From: Malania oleifera | Taxonomy: Eukaryota; Streptophyta; Magnoliopsida; Santalales; Ximeniaceae | Assembly (NCBI RefSeq): GCF_029873635.1 | Contig: NC_080420.1 | Coordinates: forward strand, 52,777,457-52,841,456 | Reading direction: 5' to 3' | DNA: 64,000 nt | Part shown: piece after piece, positions 21,441 to 34,130 of the stretch | How the letters are laid out: each line of letters starts with the position of its first letter | Position numbering within the stretch: the stretch's first letter is position 1 | The notes under the pieces: generated by a model | The model's input: the letters and a program-made list of their open reading frames with translations, nothing else | Database searches by the model: none | Told to the model about the DNA's origin: nothing | Position numbers and translations under genes: made by a program

Positions 21441-24400
21441 GCTGGAGACGTGGTTAGAGGTACCCTTACTGCTTTCTCATATAAAAATGTTGTTTTATTT
21501 GATACAGGTGCCACCTACTCTTTTATTTCATTGGTATGTACAAAATTAACGGGGTATTAGGCACAATTGTTGGATATTGGGTTGGCTGTAACTACGTCGA
21601 TTGGAATAGTGGTGAGATGTAGGAGGGTACTTAGGGACTTTCGAGTGACTATTTAGGGAAAGATATAACCAGCTGATTTGGTGATATTAGATATGCAGGG
21701 GTTTGATATAATTCTGGGTATGGATTGGTTGACAGTTAATCATGCTAGTATTGACTGTCATTTAAAAGAAGTGATTTTCAAACCTCCGGGTGAGCAAGAA
21801 TACATATTTCTTGGTTCACGGGTTCATTCTTCGCCACAACTTGCATTAGCTATTTAGGTGAGGAAATTGATTTAAGAAGGCTGCCAGGGATTTGTCGTCT
21901 ATGTAAAAGAATTGCCAAAAGAAGAAATGAAAAAAATTGATATCCCCGTGGTAAGAGAATTTTCAGACATATTTTTAGAAGAATTATCTGGCTTGCCACC
22001 AGACCGTGAAGTTGAGTTTACAGTGGATCTTCTACTCGGGTTAGCACCAGTATCTAAAGCTCCTTACCGAATGGCCCCAGTCGAGTTAAAAGAATTAAAA
22101 GATTAATTGCAAGAATTGCTGGATAAGGGATTTATCAGGCCCAACGTGTCACCCTGGGGAGCACTAGTTTTATTTGTGAAGAAGAAAGATGGGACTATGA
22201 GGATGTGTATAGATTACAGAGAGATAAAGAAAATGACAACTAAGAATAAATATCCTTTTCCCAGGATCGACGATTTGTTTGACCAGCTCCAGGGGACTCA
22301 GGTCTAGTCTAAAATCGACCTGTGGTCAGGTTATCATCAGGTGTGAGTGAGGGTAGAAGACGTCTCAAAAACTGTGTTTCGAACGACATATGGGCATTAC
22401 GAGTTCTTAGTAATGCCATTTGGGTTGACTAACGCACCAGCGGTATTCATGGATTTAATGAATTAAGTGTTCCATCAGTATTTGGATCAGTTTGTAGTTG
22501 TATTTATTGATGATATACTGGTCTACTCGAGGATTTTTGAGGAGCACGAGCATCATTTGAGGCTGGTATTGCAAACATTGAGAGAGAGAAAGTTGTATGT
22601 AAATTTTAAGAAATGTGAATTTTGGCTGAGGTAGGTTTCTTTTCTCGGCCATGTGATCTTTGAGGCAGGTGTATCTGTTGACCTGAGTAAGATAAAGGTG
22701 GTGGTAAATTGGGTAAGGCTTGGAAATGTTCAAGTGGTTAGGAGTTTTCCGGGTTTAGCTGGTTATTATCGGCGCTTTGCGGACGGTTTCTCCAGTTTAT
22801 CAGGTCCGTTGATGCTACTCACGAGGAAAAATGTAAGATTTGAGTGGACTGATGACTGTGAGCAGAGCTTTCAGGAATTGAAATAGAGGTTGGTTACTGC
22901 CCCAGTATTGGCTATCCTATCAAGGGAGGATGGGTTTGTGATATATAGTGATGCTTCCCTGAAGGGACTTGGGTGCGTATTGATGCAGCACGATAGGGTC
23001 ATTGCATATGCTTCTAGACAACTTAAAGAATATGAAAAGAACTATCCTGTGCATGATTTGGAGTTAGTTGCAGTGGTGTACGCTCTTAAAATCTAGAGGC
23101 ATTATCTGTATGGTGGAAAGTGTGAAATTTTTATAGACCACAAGAGCTTGAAATATTTCTTTACCCAGAAAGAGTTGAATATAAGGTAAAAAAGATGGCT
23201 AGAGCTTATAAAAGATTATGATTGCACAATTAGTTACTACCCAAGGAAAGCGAATGTGGTGGCAGATGCTCTGAGCAGAAAATCAATGGGACCAGCACTA
23301 GCAGCCATAGAGATTTAGCACCCAATCTTGATGGATTTGGAGAGGTATGGTATAGAATTAGTAGAAGGTCCTCAGGCGTTTGTTGCTAGCCTGGTTGTAC
23401 AACCTACACTACAAGAGAAGATAAAGACCGCTCAGGGTGATGACGTAGAATTGGCAGAGGTAATGGTTAGAGTGCGAGATGGTTAGGGAGAGGAGTTCAG
23501 CATCTCTGATGACGGAGTTCTGAGATTTTGAACCAGACTGTGTGTGCTGGCAGATGAAGATATCATAAAAACGATCTTAGAAGAAGCTCACAGATCACTA
23601 TACACAGTCCATCCTAGTAGTACTAAAATGTATAGGGATATGGGAGAGTATTTCTGGTGGAGTGGAATGAAAAGAGAAATTATCGAATTTGTACAGCAGT
23701 GTTTGATGTGCTAATAGGTTAAGGCTGAGCACTAGAGACCAGCAGGGCAGTTGCAGCCATTGTTCATCCCAGAGTAGAAATGGGATCACGACTCTATGGA
23801 TATTGTTACTGGGTTACCACCAGTACGACAGGGATTGAATGTAATTTGGATGATTGTTGATCGTTTGACGAAAACTGCCCATTTCATCCCTATTAAAATA
23901 AGCTATTCCATGGACAGATTGGCTGAAATATATGTATAGGAGATAGTTTGCGTCCATGGTGTACCAGTATCTATAGTCTCAGACCGGGATCCTTGGTTCA
24001 CTTCATGATTTTGGAAAAGTTTCCAGGAGGTTATGGGTACACAGTTAGCATTCAACACCACTTTCCATCGCTAGACAGATGGTCAGACTGAGAGAACAAT
24101 CCAGACATTAGAAGATATGCTTCGAGCGTGCATGCTAGATTTCAGGGGTAGCTGGACTCAGTTTTTTGCCGCTAGTTGAATTTGCTTATAATAATAGTTA
24201 TCGGCCTAGCATCGGCATAGTGCCTTACGAGGCATTGTATGGTAGGAGGTGTCATTCCCCTCTCTTCTGGGATGAAGTAGGTGAGAGGTGAGTTTTGGGT
24301 CCAGAGATTGTTCAGTAGGCACATGAAAATGTCCGACTAATTAAAGAAAGAATGAGTACCACGTAGAATTGGCAGAAAGGTTATGCAAACACTCGCCACC

Positions 24401-24843
24401 AAGAATTAGAATTTAACGTGGGAGATCGAGTATTCTTGAAGGTAGCTCCTCTGAGAGGGGTTATGAGGTTTGGAAAGAAGGGCAAGTTGAGCCCTAGGTA
24501 TATAAGCCCTTTTGAGATACTAGAAAGAGTAGGGTTAGTGGCTTACAGACTAGCTCAGCCGCCAGTTTTATCCAGAATACACAACGTGTTTCATGTTGCT
24601 ATGTTGAGAAAATACGTCCCAGACTCGTCCCACATAATCATCTATGCAGAAATAGAACTTAAAGATTCATTAACTTATGAAAAAATACCAATATAGATCT
24701 TGGGTAGAAAGACACAAGCACTGCGCACTAAAGAAATTCAACTAGTAAAAGTTTTGTGGAAGAATCATGCTATAGAGGAAGCTTCTTAGGAGTTCGAGGA
24801 GTAGATAAGACAAAGATACCCGTAGTTGTTGCAAGAGGTTTAA
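21441..24843 (+). pseudogene. G1 pol: protease, reverse transcriptase, RNase H, integrase, chromodomain
   Basis: Domains in order: protease with intact DTG (21501-21509, LFDTGATYSFIS); reverse transcriptase from about 21912 with the FIDD catalytic box at 22503-22514; RNase H with [10 protein letters not shown] near 22940; integrase zinc finger near 23585-23720 (EEAHRSLYTVH then CLMC); integrase core with MDIVTGLP near 23800, IVSDRDPWF near 23975 and the Glu segment near 24110; then the KGKLSPRYISPFEILERVG region (24481 onward) and a chromodomain-type tail (VKVLWKNHAIEEAS) ending at the TAA at 24841. Catalytic residues survive, but many in-frame stops, mostly TAG at expected Gln or Trp codons, break it. 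Confidence 0.92.
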
Positions 24844-25102
24844 TGATAAACAGGTAAAGTATAAGTAGTTAGGTAAAGTTTCTTTTGTAGGTACATGTAT
24901 TAATTTAGTTAGTAAGTAGTCTTTTAGTTTTATATATGCAATCTCCCAGAACTTAGAATGTAACCATGGTATTCCTCCGCCATAAGTGAGGGTAAGTAAT
25001 AAAATAAGTAAACCGTTTGCCTCTATGGCATGATAGATTATATGGATGGTATTCAACACAGATAGTAAATTTCGAGGATGAAATTTTATAAGGAAGGGAG
25101 AA
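24844..25102 (+). other. G1 3' non-coding region and polypurine tract
   Basis: It contains the conserved 36-bp segment at 24960-24995 and the polypurine tract AAGGAAGGGAGAA at 25090-25102, immediately before the 3' LTR. Confidence 0.85.
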
Positions 25103-25373
25103 TGTAATAACCCAAGAAATTAATTAAGGCTTCGTTGACGAACACAGGGGTTTCGTCGATGAAGGTTCATGAGGATCTCATCGACGAGGGCATGTCTCGT
25201 CGATGAGAAGATACCGAGAGAGAGTTTGTGGCAGTCTGAAACTCGTCGACGAGGGTTGCAGGTTCGTCGACGAACTTTCAAAAGGACTTATCGACGAGAT
25301 GATGTGTCTCGTCGACGAATCTGGGGCTATAAGTAGTTGAAACCCAGATTTTTGACAGAATTTCAGCGCATGA

Positions 25374-25433
<60 letters not shown>

Positions 25434-25732
25434 AAAATGTTCCCCTCCCCCTCTCTCTTCCATCCCAACTCTGTTTCTCGCTAGATCAAAGATCTGAGGC
25501 CACCACGACACTCTTGGTGAAGTTCTCTGCAAGTATGCCAGAGCTGATCGTTGATGGAAGTGAGTTGAATTTCATCCCAATTTTAGGGTAAGACATTTTA
25601 TCTAGTATTAGCCTTTCCCACAGTTATGAGAAATGTAGTATGCAAAGAAATACTGATGTTTGGTTATGGGGGATGTTGTTTTTAGGGTAGTGAGCGGGGA
25701 ACCTTGCGGGTATAAAGCCAGGATACAGTAAA
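25103..25732 (+). repeat. G1 3' LTR, first part
   Basis: It matches 17979 onward: TGTAATAACCCAAGAAATTA, the palindrome array at 25130-25320, TATA at 25324 and a (CT)n run at 25376-25431 that is far longer than the counterpart near 18252. It is interrupted by G2 at 25732 and resumes at 34278. Confidence 0.9.
25376..25431 (+). repeat. (CT)n microsatellite in the G1 3' LTR
   Basis: About 28 CT units. The 5' LTR has only about 8-9 units at the same place, so the tract changed after insertion. Confidence 0.9.
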
Positions 25733-27772
25733 TGTAATAACCCCGACCTGCCACGTGGGCTCGGAGTGCTACTTTAGTGACGTTAGTGTACCTGATACCT
25801 TATTCATCAAATATAAAACACACATACGCAGCAGTAATAAAATATAAAATCCTCAAATTACATTACTAGAGTTCTAACAATCTTTATACAAAAATACATC
25901 CATTTTCACATAATTACATCCCATAAAACTAAACAAAAATGAAATATTTATCTACACGCTACCTACATAAAATTTACACCACTAGCCCGGCTCCTCTAGC
26001 CTGCTAGACCCGGTCTCTAGGATTCCCTGAAAAGACAGTTTGTAAAGTAGGGGTGAGGCACAACTCAGTAAGGGAAGGACTAAGTTAATGTCAGTGTGTG
26101 GCCAACATGCATTTAGTCTATAGAAAATAACCAGTTCACTAAGCAGATAATCATATTTATGAAAACATTCTTATTTTACACACACACACAATTAACTGAG
26201 GATAGGGAAGATTACCCGCCTATACAAGTAGCTTCCCTCTGCTCTAGTACCATTACTGCTACCAGGACACTCACCTTTCTTAGTAAGCTCTCGAGGTTAT
26301 CTTATTAATTAAATGTATTCACATAAATTAACAGATATGCATATAAGACACTCCCTACGACAAACACACCATTTACTTTTCCTATGGCACGGGTTGTGCG
26401 GCTCGAAGGTTGGACTAAGCCTGGGTGATCAGCTCAAACAAAGTCAAAAACAACATCCTCTGCAAACACATCTGCAGGCATCCACAACACAGCTGCAAGT
26501 TTGACGCCCTTACTTCAACCTCGCGTAGGCAGTCGGCTGGACCCCCTACACTTCTATCCAGACAGTGTGGGTGCACATGGTCTAACTAGCAACGGTACCG
26601 TGCTCACAATACACTGGTCCCCAGAGTTCATAAAGCATATCATGCAATTTAGATAATAGAAATCACCATTTAAAATATCAATTCACATGTATTTCCTATT
26701 ATTCCAGGTCCCCAACCACAATTACAATCTGACATATAGCCGTCAATTAAAAATCGGTCCTCGACTGTCAAATAATAATCCTGGCCCTTGGCCAGTCAAA
26801 TAACACCTGGTCATTGGCCGTTAGTTCAAATTGTGGCATTTCATAAACAATTCCAGTATTTTCACAAGCATTTCTAGTATTTCTCAAACAATTCAGTATT
26901 TCACAAACAATTCAGTATTTCAAAATCCTAAATCCAGACATACAATAATCCATAAAAATTAAATCATTTGCCACACGATTTTTCACATTTTAACATATCC
27001 ATATAAACAAACAAGCTTTCTACCGTTCATTTTATTCAAAAATACCAATATCTTAGGTTTGTAAAATCCAATTCGAACGGTTGGTTTTCAAAATAGCCTT
27101 TAAATTCCCAAATGAATAAATAAATAAATTTATATAAACATAATAATTAAATTGATTCAAGTTTCAAAAAATTACTAACTTAATTTAATCGCCTTACCTG
27201 ATTCCTGAAAAAGCCCGATAACACTCCGGCCTACGCCCTAGATGTTCAAAAACCCTTGAGCCCTGAAATTCAAATTTCACCATATTATTCGTCACAATCC
27301 CTAGAGTAACTTTTCCTAAAATTTCCCTAGGTTCTGAATACCCTAAATAGCCTAATAAAAACCTAAATTATCAAACTTACCCCTTATTTAGGATTGGTAC
27401 CCCAGAGCATCAATTCGAAAACTCGCTTTGGTTAGATTGTAGAGAATCTTCCCATGAGTCTCCTGAAAATTTCCATTCGTTAATGGGGCTTATAGTTTAA
27501 GATAAATTGAGGTAAGTTTGAGAATTGACCTTACCCCAGGAGATATGCCTACGCCGCTCCCACAATAGATCCGCTCCGGTAGAAATGTCGGTGGCGACAA
27601 GTAGAACCTAATGGTATTTTCGAATTTTTGATTGGCCAAATATTGGAGATGAAATTGAGGAGAGTGGGAGAGAGGGGAAATGGAGCTGCGTGAAGGCTCT
27701 CTGTTCGCAAAGAGAAAGAGAAAAAAAAAGAAGAAAACTTCCTAAAGGATCTTTGATCCTTTAGGGATAACT

Positions 27773-27808
<36 letters not shown>

Positions 27809-27948
27809 ATATTTTATTATTTTATTATATAATTTAATTAATAATAATTAATTAATTTTTAATTTTAATTTTAATTTTAATTTATTTTAATTTTTTAATT
27901 TTTTATTTAAATTTTTTTTTTATTTTTTTTATTTTTAGGATCACTACA
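25733..27948 (-). repeat. 3' LTR of G2 (2216 bp)
   Basis: It closely matches 32046-34272. A (TA)n run near 27772-27808 stands where the other copy has (CA)n. The palindrome ACGGTACCGT is at 26592-26601. The (CTTGGCC)-containing stretch near 26750-26820 carries short family-specific repeats. Confidence 0.9.
27741..27808 (-). promoter_or_regulatory. G2 promoter region: TATA-rich run and hairpin
   Basis: CCTAAAGGATC (27741-27751) and GATCCTTTAGG (27755-27765) form a perfect 11-bp inverted repeat with a 3-base loop. On the minus strand it lies just downstream of a TATATA-rich tract (27772-27808), so it would fall near the start of transcription. The copy in the other LTR (34055-34077) has decayed. 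Confidence 0.45.
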
Positions 27949-28248
27949 TTCTCCCCTCCTTACAAAAATTTAATCCTCGAAATTTGTTAACTATTACCAA
28001 TCACATTCTTAATTCACTACCCCTGTCTATAAAAAAGTCGGTAGCCACCCACATAGCGGCCCCGTCCCTCGTTTATTAACTACCCACACTTATGGTGGAG
28101 GAATACTGTGGCTACAATACTGCATTTGCGAAATTACAAGAACCATAACAAATTTTCCCAAAGACTATCCATAATTAAAACTATACATAACTAACCACAC
28201 AACCTAGTCTAATCCTTCTACATACAACTATACCCTTCTCGTCTGGCA
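27949..28248 (-). other. G2 polypurine tract and 3' non-coding region
   Basis: The minus strand reads AAGGAGGGGAGAA next to the LTR. The conserved 36-bp segment found in G0 and G1 is at 28080-28115, with a few changes. No coding sequence is seen. Confidence 0.8.
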
Positions 28249-31200
28249 CTAGCCCTCACTGAACAGTTGTCGGTACTTCTGACTTATTTTCGTTTCAAAC
28301 TCCTAAGAAGCCTCCTCAACTGCATGATTCCTCCACAAAACCTTCACTAGCGGTATATCTTTGGTACGCAGTTCCTATATTTTTTGATCCAGAATCTGAA
28401 CTGGTACCTCCTCGTATGGTAGAGTATCCCTGATCTCAAACGACTCATAACTAATTACATGTGAGGGGTCTGGAACGTACCTCCTCAACATGGACACGTG
28501 GAACACGTCGAGTATCCTGGACAGTGCTGGGGGTAGTGCTATCTTGTACGCCGCCGAACCAATCCTCTCTAGGATCTCGAACGACCCAATGTATCTAGGG
28601 CTGAGCTTGCCCTTCTTTCTATACCTCATCACCCCCTTCATCGGAGCAATCTTCAAGAATATCATATCGCCTACTTCGAATTCTAGCTCTCGTCGGCGAG
28701 TATCCGCATAACTCTTCTGCCGACTCTGGGCTGCCTTGATTCTTTCCCTAATAAGTTCAACCTTTGCAGAGGCCTGCTGAACAAGTTTTGGTCCCAAAAT
28801 TTTCCGCGCACCTACTTCATCCCAGTACAACGAAGATCGGAACCAATGACCATACAAGGCCTCATATGGTGCCATTCCAATGATGGCCTAGTGACTGTTA
28901 TTGAATGCAAACTCAATCAACGGCAGATATCAGATCCAACTGCCCCTAAAATCTAACACATATGCCCATAGCATATCCTCAAGAATATGAATGGTTCGTT
29001 CGGACTGTCCATCCATCTGGGGGTGAAATGCAGTACTAAAAGTGAGTTGAGAACCCAAAGCTCCCTGCAAACTCTTCCAGAAATGGGAAGTGAACCGCAG
29101 ATTCTGATTTGAAATGATGGACATGAGCACACCATGTATTCTGACTATCTCCTAAATATAGAGTTTTGCCAGCTTATCCATGGAGTAATTGGTTCAAACC
29201 AGAATGAAATGGGCAATCTTCGTCAACCACTACCCATATGACATTCTGTCCATGCAACGCTGAAGGCAATCTCAATACAAAGTCCATTGAGATATGCTCC
29301 CACTTCCACGTAGGGATGTCCAGTGGTTGAAGTGGTTCCGTTGGCCTTTGGTGTTCTGCCTTCACCTGCTGACATGTCAAGCAATGACCCACAAATTTAG
29401 CAATTTCCCTCTTCATGTTATTCCAACAGAACGATTCTCGCAAGTCTTTATACATCTTCATGCTACCTGGGTGAACAGTATAGAGAGAACGGTGAGCTTC
29501 CCCTAGAATCGTCCTTTTTATCTCTACGTCATCCGGCACACACAATCGAGTGTGAAATCTGAGAACTCCATCCTTAACAACATTAAAGTTTGTGTGTTGC
29601 TCATCCTATATTCGTTCTATTAACTCCATCAACTCTGCATCTTTCAATTGAGCTGTTCTGATTCTCTCTCGTAAAGTCGGTTGAACCACCAAACTAGAAA
29701 TGAATGCTTGATGATTCCCTTCTACCAATTCTATACCTAACCTCTATAGGTCCATCATGATCTAGTGCGAAGCCATAACTGCTGAGGCTGACGTACCCCT
29801 AGATTTTCAACTCAATGCATCGGGTAACAAGTTCGCCTTTCTGGGTGATAGCTAATGGTGTAGTCATAATCCTTTATCAACTTGAGCCATCTGCGCTGCC
29901 TCATATTCAACTCCTTCTGGGTGAAGAAGTACTTGAAACTCTTGTGGTCAATAAAGATCTTGCACCTAACACCATAAAGGTAATGTCGCCAGATCTTTAA
30001 TGCAAACACAACTGCTGCCAACTCCAAGTCGTGCGTAGGATGGTTATTTTCGTACTCTTTCAACAGACGAGATGCATACGCTATGACTTTCCCCTGCTAC
30101 ATTAGAACACAACCAAGTCCCTTCTGCGATGCGTCACTGTAAATTACAAATCCACCATCACCTGATGGAAGGGTCAACACTGGGGCAGTGACTAGACGCT
30201 GCTTCAATTCCTGGAAGCTCTGCTCACATTTGTCGGTTTAGTCAAACTTCACATTCTTCCTTGTGAGTCGTGTCAAAGATCCTGATAATCTGGAGAACCC
30301 CTCGACAAAACGGAGGTAGTATCTGGACCTAGGAAACTTTTGACTTCTTGTACGTTCTTTGGCCTTACCCAATCGACTACATCCTCTACTTTGCTAAGAT
30401 CCACTAAAATCCCTTCCTTGGATACTACATGACTTAGAAATGCAACCTGCTCTAGCCCGAATTCACATTTCTAAAGTTTTGCAAATAACTTCTTTTCCCT
30501 AAGCACCTAAAGTACTAGTCTCAGATGAGCTTCATGCTCCTAAAGGCTCCTCGAATAGACCAAAATATCATCTATGAACACAATAGAAAACTGGTCTAAG
30601 TACTCGTGGAATACCCTATTCATCAGATCAATAAATACCGTTGGAGAATTTGTCAACTCAAATGGTATAACCAAGAACTCGTAATGGTCGTATCGAGTCC
30701 GAAAAGTAGTATTTGATACATCATATGATCTAACCTTCACCAGATGATATCTAGATCGCAGATCGATTTTAGAGAAAATCTATGTACCCTGAAGCTGATC
30801 AAACAGGTTGTCAATTCGGGGTAATGGATACTTGTTCTTCACCGTTACTTTATTAATCTCCCGGTAGTCGATGCATATCCTCATCGACCCGTCCTTCTTC
30901 TTCACAAACAACACCGGTGCACCTCAGGGCGATACACTCGATATGATAAACCCCTGTCTATATGCTCCTGTAGTTGCTCCTTTAACTCCTTTAATTCAGC
31001 TGGAGCCATTCTGTATGGGGCTTTGGAGATTGGTGCTGTCCTTAGGATCAACTCAATTGCAAATTCCACCTCACGATTGGGAGGCAACCCCAGTAAATCT
31101 TTTGGAAAAACATTAGAGAACTCCCTTATCACTGGGATATCTTCCAACTTGAGCTCCTCCTTCGGCGCTTCCTTCACCATTGCAAGGTAACCCTAGCATC

Positions 31201-31604
31201 CCCCCAAAAGTAACCTCTTCGCCTGGATAGTAGAAAGGATCCGTGATGCCGAACGCACACACGACCCAACAAATACAAACTCCTGCTCCCTAGGAGGTCT
31301 GAAAATCACCTCCTTCCTGCGACAGTCAATGCTCGCGTAGCTGGATGCTAGCCAGCCCATGCCCAAAATAATGTCAAAACCATGCATATCAAGGACTATC
31401 AAACTAGAAGGCAGCACTCTCCCTGGAATCTCTACTGGATAATCCTTGATAACCTTACTACATATTAACACTGACCCTGTTGGTGTGCCCACTACTAACT
31501 CAGTCTCTAACAGTTGAGCTTCTAACCCACATAATTTAACAAATTCCCGAGACACAAACGAGTGGGTTGCACTTGATTCAATGACACTATCTGACAGTAT
31601 GTAA
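28249..31604 (-). pseudogene. G2 pol: protease to chromodomain, broken
   Basis: On the minus strand from 31604: protease region with the catalytic triplet changed to ESS (expected D-S/T-G) followed by ATHSFVS; reverse transcriptase N-terminal part (31180-30902) and core with FIDDILVYS near 30570; RNase H with [19 protein letters not shown] at 30063 downward; integrase zinc finger GEAHRSLYTVHP and CLTC (29545-29370); MDFVLRLP near 29280; ISNQNLRF near 29100, where the catalytic Asp reads Asn; the Glu segment SERTIHILEDM near 29000; C-terminal KGKLSPRYIGSFEILERIG and a chromodomain-type tail ending at the TAG at 28249-28251. Frameshifts separate most domains. Two active sites are changed. Confidence 0.9.
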
Positions 31605-32045
31605 ATAGGATATAACCCGACTTAGAAATTTCACATTTAACATAATTAATGCAAATATGAAATAATGGAATTGATATAATATATAGGTTCTAATTTAATA
31701 ATTCATATTCCAATTCTATCACCAAATCATTGAGGTAAAAATCTCCATCCTAACATTAACTTCACACATATACCTACTCATACTAACATTCCAACCCAAA
31801 TTTCCTGAGTTCAAGTCCCTCAACCTAGAAACGAAACCATCGATGGATTTACCATGGTTTTTTAAAACTCGTGATTGATTCAAAAAATCATAGAAGTCCG
31901 TCAATAGATTTTTGCCTCCAAGCTTCCAGACTAAAACCTATCTTAACCTACCCACTCCTATCCCTATTTTATCTCAACCGATACTTTGGTAATTATCAAT
32001 CCTCAAAGTCTGTAGAATATTACAAACCTAGGCTCTAATACCACC
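31605..32045 (-). other. G2 leader with gag missing, and primer-binding site
   Basis: Only about 440 bp separate the protease from the 5' LTR, where about 1.3-1.5 kb of leader and gag is expected from G1. No gag motif or zinc knuckle is present. A 61-codon open stretch at 31719-31904 (minus) has no recognisable domain and is probably leader. The primer site (minus TGGTATTAGAGCC) lies at 32031-32043, matching initiator Met tRNA with one change. Confidence 0.75.
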
Positions 32046-34085
32046 TGTAACGACCCTGACCCGCCACGTGGGCCTGGAGTGCTACTTTAGTGACGTCAGT
32101 GTACCTGATACCTTATTCATCAAATATAAAACACACATACGCAGTGGTAATAAAATATAAAATTCTCAAATTACATTACCAAAGTTCTAACTATCTTCAT
32201 ACACAAATACATCCATTTCCACATAATTACATCCCATAAAACTAAACAAAAATAAAATCTTTATCTACACACTACCTACATAAAATTTACACCACTAGCC
32301 CGGCTCCTCTAGCCTGTTAGACCCGATCTCTAGGATTCCCTGAAAAGACAGTTTGTAAAGTAGGGGTGAGGCACAACTCACGTAAGGGAAAGACTAAGTT
32401 AATGTCAGTGTGTGACCAACATGCATTTAGTATACAGAAAATAACCAGTTCACTAAGCAGATAATCACATTTATGAAAACATTCTTATTTTACACTCACA
32501 CACACAATTAACCGCGGATAGGGAAGATGACCCACCTATACAAGTAGCTTCCCTCTGCTCTAGTACCATTACTGCTACCAGGACACTCACATTTCTCAGT
32601 AAGCCCTTGAAGTTATCTTATTAATTAACTGTATTCACATAAATTAACAGATATCCATATAAGACACTCTATGTGATAAACACGCCATTTACTTTCCTCA
32701 TGGCACAGGTTGTGCGGCCCGAAGGTTGGGCTAAGCCTGGGTGATCAAACGAAACAAAGTTAAAAACAACATCCTTTGCAAACACATCTGCAGGCATCCA
32801 CAGCAAAGCTGCAAGTCTGACGCCTTTACTTCAACCTCACGCAGGCAGTTGGCAGGACCCCCTACACTTCTATCCAAACAGTGTGGGTGCACATGGTTTA
32901 ACTAGCAACAGTACCGTGCTCACAATACACTATTCCCCAGGGTTCTTAAAGCATATCATGCAATTTAGAAAATAGAAACCACAATTTAAAATATCAATTC
33001 ACATATATTTCTTGTTATTCCAAAAACCTAGTCCTTGGCCACAATTACAATCCGACATATACTCGTTAATTAAAACTCGGTCCTCGACCGTCAAATAATA
33101 ATCTTGGCCCTTGGCCAATCAGATAACACCCGGACATGGCTGTTAGTTAGAACTCCTGCATTTCATAAACAGTTCTAGTATTTTCACAAGCATTTCCAGT
33201 ATTTCTCAAACAATTTAGTATTTCACAGACAATTTATGATTTCAAAATTCCAAATCCATATATACAATAATCCATAAAAATTAAATCATTAGCCACACGA
33301 TTTTTCACATTTTAACATATCTATATAAACAAACAAGCTTTCCACCGTTCATTTTATTCAAAAATACCATACCATATATCCTAAGTTTGTAAAATCCAAT
33401 TCGAACAGTTGGTTTTCAAAATAGCCTTTAAATTCCCAAATGAATAAATAAATAAATAAATAAATAAATTTATATAAACATAACAATTAAATTGATTCAA
33501 GTTTCATAAAATTACTGACTTAACTTAATCCCCTTACCCGATTCCTGAAAATGTCTGATAACACCCCGGCCTACGCCCTAGATGTTCAAAAACCGCTAAG
33601 CCTTGAAATTCAAATTTCACCATATTATTCGTCACAATCCCTAGAGTAACTTTCCCTAAAATTTTCGTAAGTTCTGAATACCCTAAATAGCCTACTAAAA
33701 GCCTAAATTATCAAACTTACCCCCGATTTAGGATTGGTACCTCAGAGCTCTAATTTGAAAACTCGCTCCTATTAGATTGTAGAGAATCTCCCCATGAGTC
33801 TCTTGAAAATTTTCGTTCATTAATATAGTTTAAGGGAAATTGAGGTAAGTTTGAGAATTGGCCTTACCCTAAGAGATATGCCTACGCCGCTCCCATGACA
33901 GATCCGCTCCGGTAGAAATGTTGGTGGTGAAGAGCAAAACCCAATGGTATTTTCAGATTTATGATCGGAATTGAGGAGAGTAGGAGAGAGGGGAAACAGA
34001 GCTACGTGAAGGCTCTCGGTTCGCAGAGAGAAAGAGAAAAAAAAAAAAAGCTTCTTAAAGGATCTTTGATCCTTCAGGGATAACT

Positions 34086-34130
<45 letters not shown>

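Noticed and set aside
25178..25532. Frames with Arg-Glu runs
   Set aside because: Product of the (CT)n tract in the G1 3' LTR.
31719..31904. 61-codon frame as a captured host gene fragment in G2
   Set aside because: No recognisable domain; it lies where the leader is expected and is short.
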